64,000 bases of DNA from Cellulophaga sp. HaHaR_3_176 (lineage in GTDB: Bacteria; Bacteroidota; Bacteroidia; Flavobacteriales; Flavobacteriaceae): assembly GCF_019021925.1 (NCBI RefSeq), contig NZ_CP058990.1, positions 2,506,001-2,570,000 of the forward strand. The letters are read 5' to 3'. The position numbers were made by a program, and so were the translations under genes. The notes beneath the pieces were generated by a model. That model had not been told where the DNA came from. It saw only the letters and a program-made list of their open reading frames with translations, and ran no database searches. Shown here piece by piece: positions 50,690 through 60,410 of the stretch. How positions within the stretch are numbered: the stretch's first letter is position 1; each line of letters begins with the position of its first letter.

Positions 50690-51730
50690 TTAATTGAACT
50701 TAATTTCTTTTGTTGTTGCATTTACAATACCAGTAACCATTGGTATTGATTTGTTTACTACAGTTGCCATATGATTAAAATCCATCAATTCTGCTTCGTC
50801 ATCAACACCATGATAATGGTTGAAATTTGTAAAATCAAATGTGCAAAATGTCTGAGAAGGCACACTAAACTCTTCATAAAATGCATAATTATCAGACCGT
50901 TTAAATAAATTCATTTTTTTTGCAGATGGCAAAAAACCAATCAATTTCTCTCCAGAATAATCATTTGCCACTTGTGCTAAGTTTGAATTTTCATACCCTG
51001 TAACATACATAAAGTAATCTTTATTTTGTAAGGCAACACCAACCATTTCAAAATTAAGCATAGTATATAAGTTTATATTTCTTTCTTTCAGTCTTTTCGC
51101 TAAATCCTTAGATCCCAAAAGACCTTTTTCTTCTGCTGTAAATAAAGCAAATACAATAGTTCTCTTATTATTTTTTGTAGTCGCAAAATAACGAGCAAGC
51201 TCTAAAACTGTAGTTGTCCCAGAGGCATTATCATTCGCTCCATTTGCTATAGCATCTCCATTCTTAGGAGCAATTAAACCTATATGATCATAGTGCGCAC
51301 CAATAACAACAATTTCATTTTTCAAAGAAGCATCTATACCCTCTAATACACCAACCACATTATATGCAGGTTTCTCATAATTTGATATAGTGTCTTTATA
51401 ATATTCAAAATAAGGCTTAACACCGTTTTCCTTAAAAATATCTTCAATATAATTAGCAGCTATCTCAATTCCCTCACTACCAGCTTCTCTACCTTTTAAA
51501 TCATCAGAAGATAAAAAACTTATAATATCACCTACATCTTTACTTTTTGAAAACGATGTTGTTGGAATTGCTTTTCTACTTTTCTCCTCAATAACTTCCT
51601 CCTCTACATTAACCGTTTCAGAAACAGGTGTTACAGCTTCAATATTATCAGGGTTTGTTTCTACTATTTTAGGAGCTTTACAGCTGTATGTAAAAAGGAT
51701 TCCAAAAATAATTACGCTAATTTTTTTCAT
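50690..51730 (-). CDS. M28-family peptidase, lipoprotein
   Basis: 346 aa. The lipobox is FTYSCKAP (Cys about 17), followed by an acidic linker. The zinc site includes GAHYDHIG, GANDNASGT and FTAEEKGLLGSKDL with both Glu. The last metal His is in FNHYHGVDDEAEL. An envelope aminopeptidase or related hydrolase. It ends just before the SDR; a 114-bp gap with a terminator separates it from the E2 gene upstream. Confidence 0.9.
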   Translation of the reverse strand: MKKISVIIFGILFTYSCKAPKIVETNPDNIEAVTPVSETVNVEEEVIEEKSRKAIPTTSFSKSKDVGDIISFLSSDDLKGREAGSEGIEIAANYIEDIFKENGVKPYFEYYKDTISNYEKPAYNVVGVLEGIDASLKNEIVVIGAHYDHIGLIAPKNGDAIANGANDNASGTTTVLELARYFATTKNNKRTIVFALFTAEEKGLLGSKDLAKRLKERNINLYTMLNFEMVGVALQNKDYFMYVTGYENSNLAQVANDYSGEKLIGFLPSAKKMNLFKRSDNYAFYEEFSVPSQTFCTFDFTNFNHYHGVDDEAELMDFNHMATVVNKSIPMVTGIVNATTKEIKFN

Positions 51731-51781
51731 TTATATGTTATTTACTTTTAAATTAAATATTATTTTATCTCGGATTTAAAG

Positions 51782-51816
51782 ATAAAAAAAAGCATCCCAA
51801 ATAAATGGGATGCTTT
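51782..51816 (-). terminator. Terminator of the pdhA-pdhC operon
   Basis: On the minus strand: perfect 11-bp stem AAAGCATCCCA/TGGGATGCTTT with a 6-nt loop and eight T after the stem base. Confidence 0.88.
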
Positions 51817-51844
51817 AGTATAATATTTAAAAACTACTTATTAA

Positions 51845-53464
51845 CTAAGCAAGCATTGTAACTGGGTTTTCTATATAAGACCTCAACGTTTGTAAAAATT
51901 GAGCTCCAGTTGCCCCATCTACAGTTCTGTGATCTAATGCTAAAGTAAGTTTCATTGTATTACCTACTACAATCTGACCATCTTTAACAACAGGTTTTTC
52001 TATAATGGCACCTACTGAAAGTATTGCAGAGTTTGGCTGATTAATAATAGAAGTAAAACTTTCTATTCCAAACATTCCTAAGTTAGAAACCGTAAAAGTA
52101 CTTCCATCCATTTCTGCTGGAGTTAACTTTTTATTTCTTGCTTTACCTGCTAATTCTCTAACAGAACCTCCTATTTGAGAAAGCCCCATTTGATCTGCAA
52201 ATTTCAAAACAGGAACTACAAGCCCATCTTCAACTGCTACAGCTACACCTACATGAATATGATGATTAAAACGTGTTGAATCAGCACTCCAAGTAGTGTT
52301 TACTTGTGGATGTTTTTTCAGAGCCATTGCACATGCCTTTACTACCATATCATTAAATGATACTTTAGTCTCTGGCAAGCTATTTATTTGAACTCTAGAT
52401 TGCATTGCATTACTCATATCTACCTCAATATTTAGGTAGTAATGTGGTGCAGTAAATTTCGATTCACCTAAACGTTTAGCAATAACCTTACGCATTTGGT
52501 TGTTCTTAACTTCTTCAAAGCTTTCCTCTCCTACGGCAACATTTACTGGTGTTGCAGAATTAGAAGCTGCTTTTGATGGAGCTGCAGAAGGTGTATAATT
52601 TTCAATATCCTTCTTTACTATTCTTCCATTATCTCCTGATCCAGCTACTTTTGCTAAATCAACTCCTTTTTCTGAAGCTATTTTTTTAGCTAAAGGTGAA
52701 GCAAAAACACGCTGACCATCGCTTACTACCGGGGCAGCATTTGGACTTGACACAGTTTCTTTTTTAGCCTCTTCCTTCTTAGCTTCTGCTTTAGGAGCAC
52801 TTTCCTTTTTCGGAGCAGATGGTTTAGATTTTAAAAGACTATCAACATCAGTACCTTCTGGCCCTATAATTGCCAAAATAACATCAACAGGTGAAGATTC
52901 TCCTTCTTGAGTACCTATATATAATAATGTGCCTGAATAGAAAGACTCAAACTCCATTGTAGCTTTATCTGTTTCTATCTCAGCAAGTATATCTCCTTCT
53001 TCAACTTTATCACCTACTTTTTTCAACCAAGAAGCTACAGTACCTTCTTCCATAGTATCACTAAGTCTAGGCATTTTAATAATTTCAACACCTTCTGGAA
53101 TATCAGCTGCTTCTGAAGATTCTTCATTTGAAACTTCTTCAACTGCTGTATTTTCTTCTTTAACTTCTTCTGACTTATCAGCCTCAGCTGCTCCTGAACC
53201 GTTTATTAAATCCGAAATATCTTCTCCTTTTTCACCAATAATAGCTAATAAAGTATCAACAGGAGCACCATCGCCTTCCTGAATTCCTATATGAAGTAAT
53301 GTTCCTTCATCAAAAGATTCAAACTCCATTGTAGCCTTATCTGTTTCGATTTCAGCTAAAATATCACCTTCTTCAATTTTGTCACCTACTTGCTTTAACC
53401 ACTTAGCAACTGTACCTTCTTCCATGGTATCGCTAAGTCTCGGCATATTTATTACTATTGCCAT
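51845..53464 (-). CDS. pdhC: Pyruvate dehydrogenase complex E2, dihydrolipoyl acetyltransferase
   Basis: 539 aa. Two lipoyl domains (about residues 1-78 and 130-205), each with lysine in EIETDKATMEFES; an Ala/Lys/Glu-rich linker; an E3/E1-binding domain FASPLAKKIASEKGV (about 255-290); and the catalytic core ending in DHRTVDGATGAQFL. It transfers the acetyl group from lipoate to CoA. It follows pdhA by 4 bp. The E1-beta gene is not here, as usual in flavobacteria where pdhB lies elsewhere. Confidence 0.95.
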   Translation of the reverse strand: MAIVINMPRLSDTMEEGTVAKWLKQVGDKIEEGDILAEIETDKATMEFESFDEGTLLHIGIQEGDGAPVDTLLAIIGEKGEDISDLINGSGAAEADKSEEVKEENTAVEEVSNEESSEAADIPEGVEIIKMPRLSDTMEEGTVASWLKKVGDKVEEGDILAEIETDKATMEFESFYSGTLLYIGTQEGESSPVDVILAIIGPEGTDVDSLLKSKPSAPKKESAPKAEAKKEEAKKETVSSPNAAPVVSDGQRVFASPLAKKIASEKGVDLAKVAGSGDNGRIVKKDIENYTPSAAPSKAASNSATPVNVAVGEESFEEVKNNQMRKVIAKRLGESKFTAPHYYLNIEVDMSNAMQSRVQINSLPETKVSFNDMVVKACAMALKKHPQVNTTWSADSTRFNHHIHVGVAVAVEDGLVVPVLKFADQMGLSQIGGSVRELAGKARNKKLTPAEMDGSTFTVSNLGMFGIESFTSIINQPNSAILSVGAIIEKPVVKDGQIVVGNTMKLTLALDHRTVDGATGAQFLQTLRSYIENPVTMLA

Positions 53465-53468
53465 CTAA

Positions 53469-54467
53469 CTATAATTTATGTTGTAAAAATGGATAATCTT
53501 CTTGATCGTAAACCATATCATACATTTGGCTTACTGGTGGATAATCTGACTCTTCTGCAAATTTCTCACATTCAGAAACTAATGCTTTGATTTTTTTGCC
53601 TATCGCATCAATTTCATCATCAGATGCATATTTCTTGTCCTTAATCACTTCTAATACTTGACTGATAGGATCAATTTTCTTGTATTCTTCTACTTCGTCC
53701 TTAGTTCTGTAATGTTGTGCATCAGACATAGAGTGGCCTCTATATCTATATGTTTTCATTTCTAAGAAAGTTGGTCCGCCACCACTTCTTGCTCTTTCGA
53801 TAGCTTTACTCATTTCTTTAGCAACAGTAACTGGATCCATACCATCTACTGGTCCACAAGGCATTTCATACCCCAAACCTAATTTCCAAATATCAGTTGA
53901 ATACGAAGTTCTTGCTACAGATGTTCCCATAGCATAACCGTTATTTTCACAAACAAAAACAACTGGTAATTGCCATAACATCGCTAAATTGAATGACTCA
54001 TGTAAAGAACCCTGTCTTACAGCACCATCACCCATATAACATAAAGTGACAGCATCACTTTTTTTGTATTTATCAGCAAAAGCTAAACCTGCACCTAAAG
54101 GAATTTGACCACCAACGATACCATGACCGCCATAAAAACGATGTTCTTTAGAAAAGATGTGCATTGACCCTCCCATACCTTTTGAAGTACCTGTTACTTT
54201 TCCGAATAACTCAGCCATTACTCTTTTTGGATCCACACCCATACCTATCGGCTGTACATGGTTCCTGTAAGCTGTAATCATTTTATCTTTAGAAAGATCC
54301 ATAGCATGAAGAGCTCCTGCTAAAACAGCTTCTTGACCATTATAAAGATGTAAAAATCCTCTAACTTTTTGTTGTATGTAAACGGCTGCTAATTTGTCCT
54401 CGAATTTTCTCCAGAACAACATATCTTCATACCATTTTAGGTAGACTTCTTTTGTGATTTTCTCCAT
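53469..54467 (-). CDS. pdhA: Pyruvate dehydrogenase E1 component, alpha subunit
   Basis: 332 aa, normal length for the alpha subunit. The thiamine-diphosphate site is GDGAVRQGSLHESFNLA and CENNGYAMGTS; regulatory-loop-like YRYRGHSMSDAQHYR is kept. Decarboxylates pyruvate and reductively acetylates the lipoyl groups of E2. Co-transcribed with pdhC; the 195-bp gap before the cytidine deaminase holds no clear terminator. Confidence 0.95.
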   Translation of the reverse strand: MEKITKEVYLKWYEDMLFWRKFEDKLAAVYIQQKVRGFLHLYNGQEAVLAGALHAMDLSKDKMITAYRNHVQPIGMGVDPKRVMAELFGKVTGTSKGMGGSMHIFSKEHRFYGGHGIVGGQIPLGAGLAFADKYKKSDAVTLCYMGDGAVRQGSLHESFNLAMLWQLPVVFVCENNGYAMGTSVARTSYSTDIWKLGLGYEMPCGPVDGMDPVTVAKEMSKAIERARSGGGPTFLEMKTYRYRGHSMSDAQHYRTKDEVEEYKKIDPISQVLEVIKDKKYASDDEIDAIGKKIKALVSECEKFAEESDYPPVSQMYDMVYDQEDYPFLQHKL

Positions 54468-54662
54468 TAAATGCGAATTTTTATAGAACTATAATTATTT
54501 CTACTCAACTTTAGGAACAAAAATTGAAAAGCAAAAATACACATATAAATCAATAGGTGAAAAAAATTAAACAAAAAGCTTAACCGCAAATAGAAAATAC
54601 ACGAATATTGATCATAAAGTGAAAAAAATGCAAAAAAAAGACCCTATTTCTGGTTTTTCAAT

Positions 54663-55145
54663 TTATAAAAATGAGCTATTGAATGCTAAAGGAAGAATAT
54701 CTAACAAAGAATCTATTTTTAAAACCTCTCCTTTTTCTCCCATTAATAAAATTTTGATAGGTAGTTTTTGCTTTTGCTCATACTCAATCATAGATTGTCT
54801 ACAATTTCCACAAGGTGCTGCTGGCGAATCAACCACATAATTTTTTGATGTTGCTGAAATTGCCACAGCCTTTATAATCACGTTAGGGTATTTTGCACTT
54901 GCATGATATATTGCAACTCTTTCTGCACAAAGTCCAGAAGGGTACGCTGCATTCTCTTGATTACTACCAATAACAACTTCTCCGTTCTCTAAAAGAACAG
55001 CTGCTCCAACCTGAAAATTTGAATATGGGGCATATGCATTTTTACGAGCCTCTACTGCCGATATCATCAACTCCAAATCTTCAGCATCTAAAGCTTTACA
55101 AGATGGATATACACTATAATCAATTACTAATTTATGCTTTTTCAA
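54663..55145 (-). CDS. cdd: Cytidine deaminase
   Basis: 160 aa. The zinc motif is complete: CAERVAIYHA (Cys and catalytic Glu) and PCGNCRQ (two zinc Cys), with NFQVGAAVLLENG and YPSGLCAE around. Deaminates cytidine and deoxycytidine for pyrimidine salvage. Homotetrameric short form. Same strand as porV upstream. Confidence 0.94.
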   Translation of the reverse strand: MKKHKLVIDYSVYPSCKALDAEDLELMISAVEARKNAYAPYSNFQVGAAVLLENGEVVIGSNQENAAYPSGLCAERVAIYHASAKYPNVIIKAVAISATSKNYVVDSPAAPCGNCRQSMIEYEQKQKLPIKILLMGEKGEVLKIDSLLDILPLAFNSSFL

Positions 55146-55221
55146 ATTTTATTTTTAATTAAATATAAGTCAACAAATCTAACTTTTACAACTATTTAAA
55201 ATGTTAATTGATGAAAACTAA

Positions 55222-55261
55222 AAAATCCAAACCAAAACTACATAGTTTTAATTTGGATTTT
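55222..55261 (-). terminator. Terminator of porV
   Basis: A two-level hairpin: AAAATCCAAA/TTTGGATTTT outside and AAAACTA/TAGTTTT inside, followed on the minus strand by a T-run. Confidence 0.82.
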
Positions 55262-55281
55262 CTTAATATGTATATTAGCAC

Positions 55282-56430
55282 TTAATCGTTAAAAAACTCT
55301 TCTCCGAAATTAAATGTTAGAGAAAAACGAAGTGTATTTTCTAATGGGTTTTGAATTTTAGAAGATGAAAACAAATAAGAAAGATCTATTTGTGTTGCCT
55401 TAAATTTAAAACCCGCTCCAACAGACATAAATTTTCTAGATCCTTTCTCTTCACTTTCGTTAAAGTAACCCGCCCTTAACATAAAAGCATTTTGGTATCT
55501 ATATTCAGCACCTAAAGCCCATGTAACTTCTTTAATCTCTTCTGAAAAACCTCCAGGAGCATCATTAAAAGATTTAAAAACACCTTCTAAGAAACCTATA
55601 CTCTGGTATTCTTGTGCATCATCTCCATTAACATCTCCATCATTATTAAAATCTTGAGGCGTTGGCACTAACAATTTATTAAATTCAGTACTTACTGCTA
55701 TTGTATTATCTCCATCAAGTATAAAGTCAAATCCACCACCAAACTTTAAATTCGTTGGTAAAAAATTCTCTTGTCCTCCTTGATCATAAGAAATCTTATT
55801 TCCTAAATTAGATATATTAAATCCAGCCCTCCATCTACCATCAAAATTATTATAAGCAACTTCTCTAGACCTATAATAACCGGCAACATCTACCGCAAAC
55901 GCATTTGCTGCCTGAGAGTCTGTATTCGCTTGGTCTTGAAATTTAAGGTTAGAACTAATAAAACGCCCCGCTACTCCCATTGAAAATGTTTCACTAAGTT
56001 TTAGCGAATAAGAACCATCAATTGCAAATTCATTTGGCTTCACAATTCGAGGGTTGTCTTCAAAATTTTGACGTAATTGTATTTCTCCTAACGTAAAATA
56101 TCTAATACTTGCCGCAAAAGCACTTCTATCATCAATCTTATTATAAAAATTTGCATTTAACAATGCTATATCTGTAATTATACTTTCTAAATAAGGTGTA
56201 TAACTTACCGCAATGCCCATTTTATGCTCTGCAAAAGCAAATTTAGCAGGGTTCCATTGTTGAGAATATGCATCAACTGATGTAGCCACACCCATATCTC
56301 CCATACCAGATGCTCTAGCATCTGCTGCGATTGTTAAAAAGGGTACCCCCGTCGAAATAACTCTATCATTATCTTGAGCAAACACATTTGCAATGCTTAA
56401 CAAAAAAGAGACTAAAATTGCTTTTTTCAT
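55282..56430 (-). CDS. porV: Type IX secretion system outer membrane protein PorV (LptO)
   Basis: 382 aa. Signal peptide (KKAILVSFLLSIANVFAQ). The typical PorV opening RVISTGVPFLTIAADARASGMGDMGVATS is followed by a 14-strand-type barrel pattern, and it ends with aromatic FGEEFF. PorV shuttles cargo with a C-terminal signal from the translocon to the attachment complex. Loop DFNNDGDVNGDDAQEYQS is Asp-rich and looks like a calcium- or dockerin-like insertion. Divergent from gldJ, from which it is separated by 438 bp. Confidence 0.95.
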   Translation of the reverse strand: MKKAILVSFLLSIANVFAQDNDRVISTGVPFLTIAADARASGMGDMGVATSVDAYSQQWNPAKFAFAEHKMGIAVSYTPYLESIITDIALLNANFYNKIDDRSAFAASIRYFTLGEIQLRQNFEDNPRIVKPNEFAIDGSYSLKLSETFSMGVAGRFISSNLKFQDQANTDSQAANAFAVDVAGYYRSREVAYNNFDGRWRAGFNISNLGNKISYDQGGQENFLPTNLKFGGGFDFILDGDNTIAVSTEFNKLLVPTPQDFNNDGDVNGDDAQEYQSIGFLEGVFKSFNDAPGGFSEEIKEVTWALGAEYRYQNAFMLRAGYFNESEEKGSRKFMSVGAGFKFKATQIDLSYLFSSSKIQNPLENTLRFSLTFNFGEEFFND

Positions 56431-56868
56431 TTTTGAATTTCTATCAATTTAAAATATAGGTTCTATTGTTAACTTAAATGTAATGAAAACTAAACTATAC
56501 ATTCAATCATATAACTAACGCCTGTATTCTAAAAAACTTATCTAAGAAGATAAAAAAAATGATATTTATTTAAAAAATAAGACTATAACACTTCCTTAAA
56601 TTTATTACTATATACCTTATTAATTGAATCACAATAATAATTAACTAATAAAAAGAAAAAACAAAATACTAATACTAACTTTGCTGCGTTATAAATGGTG
56701 TAATTACTATTAAGCCGAAAAATTAATTTTCTTTAAATAATTTACTTTTCATAAAATATTCTAAAGAAAACATCGTTCTTAAAGCCGAAAGCAATAATTG
56801 CAAACCAAAAATATTGATTTACCAAACTACATTAATGTAGTTGATTTTATTGAACTCAAGTCCTAATT
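56431..56868. other. Divergent intergenic region between porV and gldJ
   Basis: 438 bp, very AT-rich. It contains a -7-like TATATTTT for porV (around 56445 on the minus strand) and a perfect palindrome at 56825. No RNA gene or coding frame was supported. Confidence 0.4.
56825..56842 (+). promoter_or_regulatory. 18-bp palindrome upstream of gldJ
   Basis: AACTACATTAATGTAGTT is a perfect palindrome 26 bp before the gldJ start; a candidate operator or early-leader hairpin. Confidence 0.35.
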
Positions 56869-58527
56869 ATGAAAAAACAATTCATCAAAGTTGTACTCTC
56901 TTGTGCTGTTATAGCAAGTAGTGTAAGTAGTTGTAAAAACTCTTCTTCTAAAAACACATCTAGAGCTACAGGTTGGAAAATAAATGCAAAGGAAGGTGGT
57001 TTTCAGCACAATACAGATTATAAAGAGCAAGAAACTGCTCCTGGTCTAGTATTCGTTGAAGGTGGTACTTTTACCAAGGGTAAAGTGCAAGATGATGTGA
57101 TGCATGATTGGAACAACACGCCTACACAACAACACGTTCAGTCTTTTTACATGGACGAAACCGAGGTAACTAATTCTATGTATTTAGAATATTTAGATTT
57201 CCTTAAAAAGGTTTACCCTCCTGAAGATCCTCGTTACGCAAATATTTACACAGGTGCTTTACCTGACACATTAGTATGGAGAAACCGTTTAGGTTTCAAC
57301 GAAACTATGACAAATAACTATTTACGTCACCCAGCATACGCAGAATACCCTGTTGTTGGTGTAAATTGGATTCAAGCTGTACAATTTGCAGAATGGAGAA
57401 CAGACCGTGTTAATGAAATTATGCTAGAAAGAGAAGGTTACCTATCTAGTGAGGCTAAATACAAAGCTTTAAATAGTGAAGCCGAAGGTACTTTTAGTAC
57501 TGAAGCTTATTTGAACAGACCAGAATCTGTTTATAATGGTCAAATAGATTCATTACAAGGTAAAATGAAAAAAGATTCTATTTCTAATTTTGCTTCACGT
57601 AGTACAGGTATCATTTTACCTGAATACAGACTACCTACCGAAACTGAATGGGAATATGCAGCTGCTGCTCAAGTAGGATCAAGAGAATACAATAACTACA
57701 GAGGTAGAAAAAAATATCCTTGGGAAGGTGATTACACTAGAAACGGACAACGTGTTGGTCGTGGAGATCAATTAGCCAATTTCAAACAAGGAAAAGGTGA
57801 TTATGGCGGAATTGCAGGTTGGTCTGATGATGGTGCTGATATTACTGCCGAAGTAAAATCATACAAACCTAATGATTTAGGCTTATACGATATGGCTGGG
57901 AATGTTGCTGAATGGACAGCTGATGTTTATAGACCAATGGTTGATGACGAAGTAAGTGATTTTAACTACTATAGAGGAAATGTTTACATGAAAACCGCTA
58001 TCGGAGAAGATGGTAAAGTAAATGTTATTAGAGACTCTATCGTTTACGATACTTTACCTAACGGAAAAATAGTAGCAGTAAACTTACCTGGAGAAATTAA
58101 AATGGTAGCTGTTGATGAGCAAGAAACTTATTTGAGAACAAACTTCTCTTCAAGTGACAACAGAGGCTATAGAGATGGCGATGCCGGATCATCAAGATTT
58201 TATGACAAATTTAATGATGACGAAGACGGAGATGAAAAGAAGAAAATGTACAATTCTCCTAACCATAAAGTTGAACGTGATTCTGCCGGAACAGTTGTTC
58301 GTCAATACGATGAATCAAATTACAGAACAACACTTATAAATAATGAAGTAAGAGTTTTTAAAGGTGGTTCTTGGAGAGACAGAGCATACTGGTTAGATCC
58401 TGCACAACGTAGATACCTACCACAATATATGGCAACAGATTATATTGGTTTTAGATGCGCAATGTCTAGAGTTGGTTCTAAATCAAAAACAAAAAATAAA
58501 ACTGTTAGAGGTAAAAAAGCTAAATAA
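56869..58527 (+). CDS. gldJ: Gliding motility lipoprotein GldJ
   Basis: 552 aa. Lipobox SVSSCKNS (Cys about 22). The formylglycine-generating-enzyme/sulfatase-modifying-type fold is recognisable: FVEGGTFTKGKVQDD, MDETEVTNSMYLEYLDF, PVVGVNWIQAVQFAEWR, LPTETEWEYAAAA and FKGGSWRDRAYW. The long middle insertion with DRDGDAGS and DEDGDEKKKM and the basic C-terminus fit GldJ of Flavobacterium-type gliding bacteria. GldJ is required for gliding and for stability of GldK in the T9SS. A terminator follows. Confidence 0.95.
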   Translation: MKKQFIKVVLSCAVIASSVSSCKNSSSKNTSRATGWKINAKEGGFQHNTDYKEQETAPGLVFVEGGTFTKGKVQDDVMHDWNNTPTQQHVQSFYMDETEVTNSMYLEYLDFLKKVYPPEDPRYANIYTGALPDTLVWRNRLGFNETMTNNYLRHPAYAEYPVVGVNWIQAVQFAEWRTDRVNEIMLEREGYLSSEAKYKALNSEAEGTFSTEAYLNRPESVYNGQIDSLQGKMKKDSISNFASRSTGIILPEYRLPTETEWEYAAAAQVGSREYNNYRGRKKYPWEGDYTRNGQRVGRGDQLANFKQGKGDYGGIAGWSDDGADITAEVKSYKPNDLGLYDMAGNVAEWTADVYRPMVDDEVSDFNYYRGNVYMKTAIGEDGKVNVIRDSIVYDTLPNGKIVAVNLPGEIKMVAVDEQETYLRTNFSSSDNRGYRDGDAGSSRFYDKFNDDEDGDEKKKMYNSPNHKVERDSAGTVVRQYDESNYRTTLINNEVRVFKGGSWRDRAYWLDPAQRRYLPQYMATDYIGFRCAMSRVGSKSKTKNKTVRGKKAK

Positions 58528-58549
58528 TAGCTTAAAACACAAAATTCTT

Positions 58550-58582
58550 AAAAGTCCTGATGTAACCATCAGGACTTTTTTT
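58550..58582 (+). terminator. Rho-independent terminator of gldJ
   Basis: A perfect 13-bp stem AAAAGTCCTGATG/CATCAGGACTTTT with loop TAAC and a T-run. Confidence 0.92.
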
Positions 58583-58595
58583 ATACTTTAGTTTC

Positions 58596-59870
58596 ATGAA
58601 AATAGAAAAGCTACACAAACTGTTTTTACAGTTCCCTATAATATGCACAGATACTAGAAAAATATCTGAAAATTGTATTTTTTTTGCTTTAAAGGGCGAT
58701 AATTTCAACGGTAATTCTTACGCAAATAAAGCTATAGAAGGCGGAGCTTCTTTTGCTATTGTCGACGAAGAAGAGTACGCCACTAACAACAATACCATAT
58801 TAGTTTCTAACACACTAGAAACACTACAAAAGCTAGCCAATTACCATAGAAATTATTCAAACGCAAAAGTTATTGGCCTAACTGGCAGTAATGGAAAAAC
58901 TACTACAAAAGAACTAATCAACTCAGTGCTATCAACAACATACAAAACAATAGCAACAGTCGGTAATTTAAACAATCATATTGGCGTACCACTAAGCCTG
59001 TTAACCATAAAAGAAGATACTGAAATTGCAATTATAGAAATGGGCGCTAACCATAAAAAAGAAATTGAATTTTTGAGCAGTATAGCTGAACCTGATTTTG
59101 GCTATATCACAAATTTTGGAAAAGCACACTTAGAAGGATTTGGAAGCGAAGAAGGCGTGATAGAAGGAAAAAGTGAACTTTATGAATTTTTAATTAATAA
59201 TGACAAACAAATATTTTTTAATGCTGATGACGCCATTCAATTTGAAAAATTAAATAGTTATATAAAAAAGTACGGGTTTAGTCAAATCGATTCCAAATTC
59301 TATCAAATAAAACTAATCGATGCCAATCCTTTTGTTGAAATTGAATTTGACAACATATTAATTACCACCAAACTTATAGGCGCTTATAATTTTATCAACT
59401 GTTGTGCAGCTATTACAATGGGGAAATATTTCAACATTACTATATCTGAAATAAAAAAAGGAATAGAAAGTTATATTCCTTCAAACAATAGGTCACAAAT
59501 AATTGAAAAAAACGGAAATAAAATTATTTTAGATGCTTACAATGCAAACCCTAGCAGCATGCAAGTTGCCTTAGATAACTTAAAAAACCTTAAAGCCGAA
59601 CATAAAATAGCATTTTTAGGTGATATGTTCGAGCTTGGAAACACTGCTAAAAAAGAACACCAAAATATAGCCGACTTAGCTTTTTCTATGAATTTTGATA
59701 TTACTTTTTTAATAGGTGAAAATTTCTCAAACACAAATACGAATAACAAAATCTACACATCTTTTGACGAATTAAGAGAACACCTTAAACATAATAAAAT
59801 CGAAAAAAGCACTATTCTGATAAAAGGATCTAGAGGAATGGCCCTAGAAAGAATCTTAGACTTATTGTAA
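58596..59870 (+). CDS. murF: UDP-N-acetylmuramoyl-tripeptide--D-alanyl-D-alanine ligase
   Basis: 424 aa. The ATP loop is VIGLTGSNGKTTTKELI, with GNLNNHIGVPLSLL and EMGANHKKEIEFL after it. C-terminal IILDAYNANPSSMQVAL and ILIKGSRGMALERIL are typical of MurF. Adds D-Ala-D-Ala to the UDP-MurNAc-tripeptide in the cytoplasm. It starts only 14 bp after the gldJ terminator, so it has its own promoter nearby or depends on read-through; gldJ next to murF is a known flavobacterial arrangement. Confidence 0.93.
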   Translation: MKIEKLHKLFLQFPIICTDTRKISENCIFFALKGDNFNGNSYANKAIEGGASFAIVDEEEYATNNNTILVSNTLETLQKLANYHRNYSNAKVIGLTGSNGKTTTKELINSVLSTTYKTIATVGNLNNHIGVPLSLLTIKEDTEIAIIEMGANHKKEIEFLSSIAEPDFGYITNFGKAHLEGFGSEEGVIEGKSELYEFLINNDKQIFFNADDAIQFEKLNSYIKKYGFSQIDSKFYQIKLIDANPFVEIEFDNILITTKLIGAYNFINCCAAITMGKYFNITISEIKKGIESYIPSNNRSQIIEKNGNKIILDAYNANPSSMQVALDNLKNLKAEHKIAFLGDMFELGNTAKKEHQNIADLAFSMNFDITFLIGENFSNTNTNNKIYTSFDELREHLKHNKIEKSTILIKGSRGMALERILDLL

Positions 59871-60217
59871 AACCAGAAATCCATTCAGAAATTACCTATT
59901 TTCTAAATTCTGAATGGATATATGTCAAACCAAAAATTTACAGCTTTACTAATTAGCAATAATATTAAAAAGTGATATACAACAAAATCAACAACTGATT
60001 TAAAGTTAAAAACATTATTCCGCCACCATTAATCAAAAGCCCACCAAAAGCCACCATTAAAGCTAAAACGCACTTATTTTTGAAAAGCCAACAATAAGAA
60101 CATCACAAGCGACGACAACTATTCCACTAAGTGCACTTTACCTTAATTAAAGTTCATTAAAATTTTGATTTAATTCAAATTAGAATTTGAAAGAAAACGC
60201 AATAGTATAGAAAACAA
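59871..60217. other. Intergenic region after murF
   Basis: It contains a 12-bp hairpin ATCCATTCAGAA/TTCTGAATGGAT (59879-59890, 59908-59919) that may end murF transcription despite the lack of a T-run. GCCACCATTAA is repeated at 60022 and 60050. A 30-codon hydrophobic frame (59965-60057, minus) is probably chance. No supported gene. Confidence 0.4.
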
Positions 60218-60247
60218 AAAAACCCTTCAATTTCTTGAAGGGTTTTT
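60218..60247. terminator. Terminator between murF and tRNA-Val
   Basis: A perfect 13-bp stem AAAAACCCTTCAA/TTGAAGGGTTTTT with a TTTC loop and A/T tracts on both sides; works for the tRNA on the minus strand and possibly both directions. Confidence 0.88.
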
Positions 60248-60255
60248 AATTACTG

Positions 60256-60330
60256 TGGGCCCTACTGGATTCGAACCAGTGACCCCCTGCTTGTAAGGCA
60301 GGTGCTCTAAACCAACTGAGCTAAGAGCCC
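60256..60330 (-). tRNA. tRNA-Val (anticodon TAC)
   Basis: 75 nt on the minus strand. The acceptor stem GGGCTCT/AGGGCCC has one G-T pair. D arm GCTC...GAGC, anticodon stem CCTGC/GCAGG with loop CTTACAA (anticodon TAC), and the T arm contains GGTTCGAATCC. The 3' CCA is not encoded (ACAGTA follows). Confidence 0.97.
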
Positions 60331-60410
60331 GATTTGCTTAACATTGTTTCGCTAAGCGAGTGCAAATATAGAACAGTTTTTTAATTCTCAAAAGAAAAAA
60401 AGAAAAAATT

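Noticed and set aside
59965..60057. A 30-codon hydrophobic frame on the minus strand, like a small membrane toxin
   Set aside because: It has no promoter or RNA partner, lies in low-complexity DNA with a short repeated GCCACCATTAA, and is short enough to be chance.
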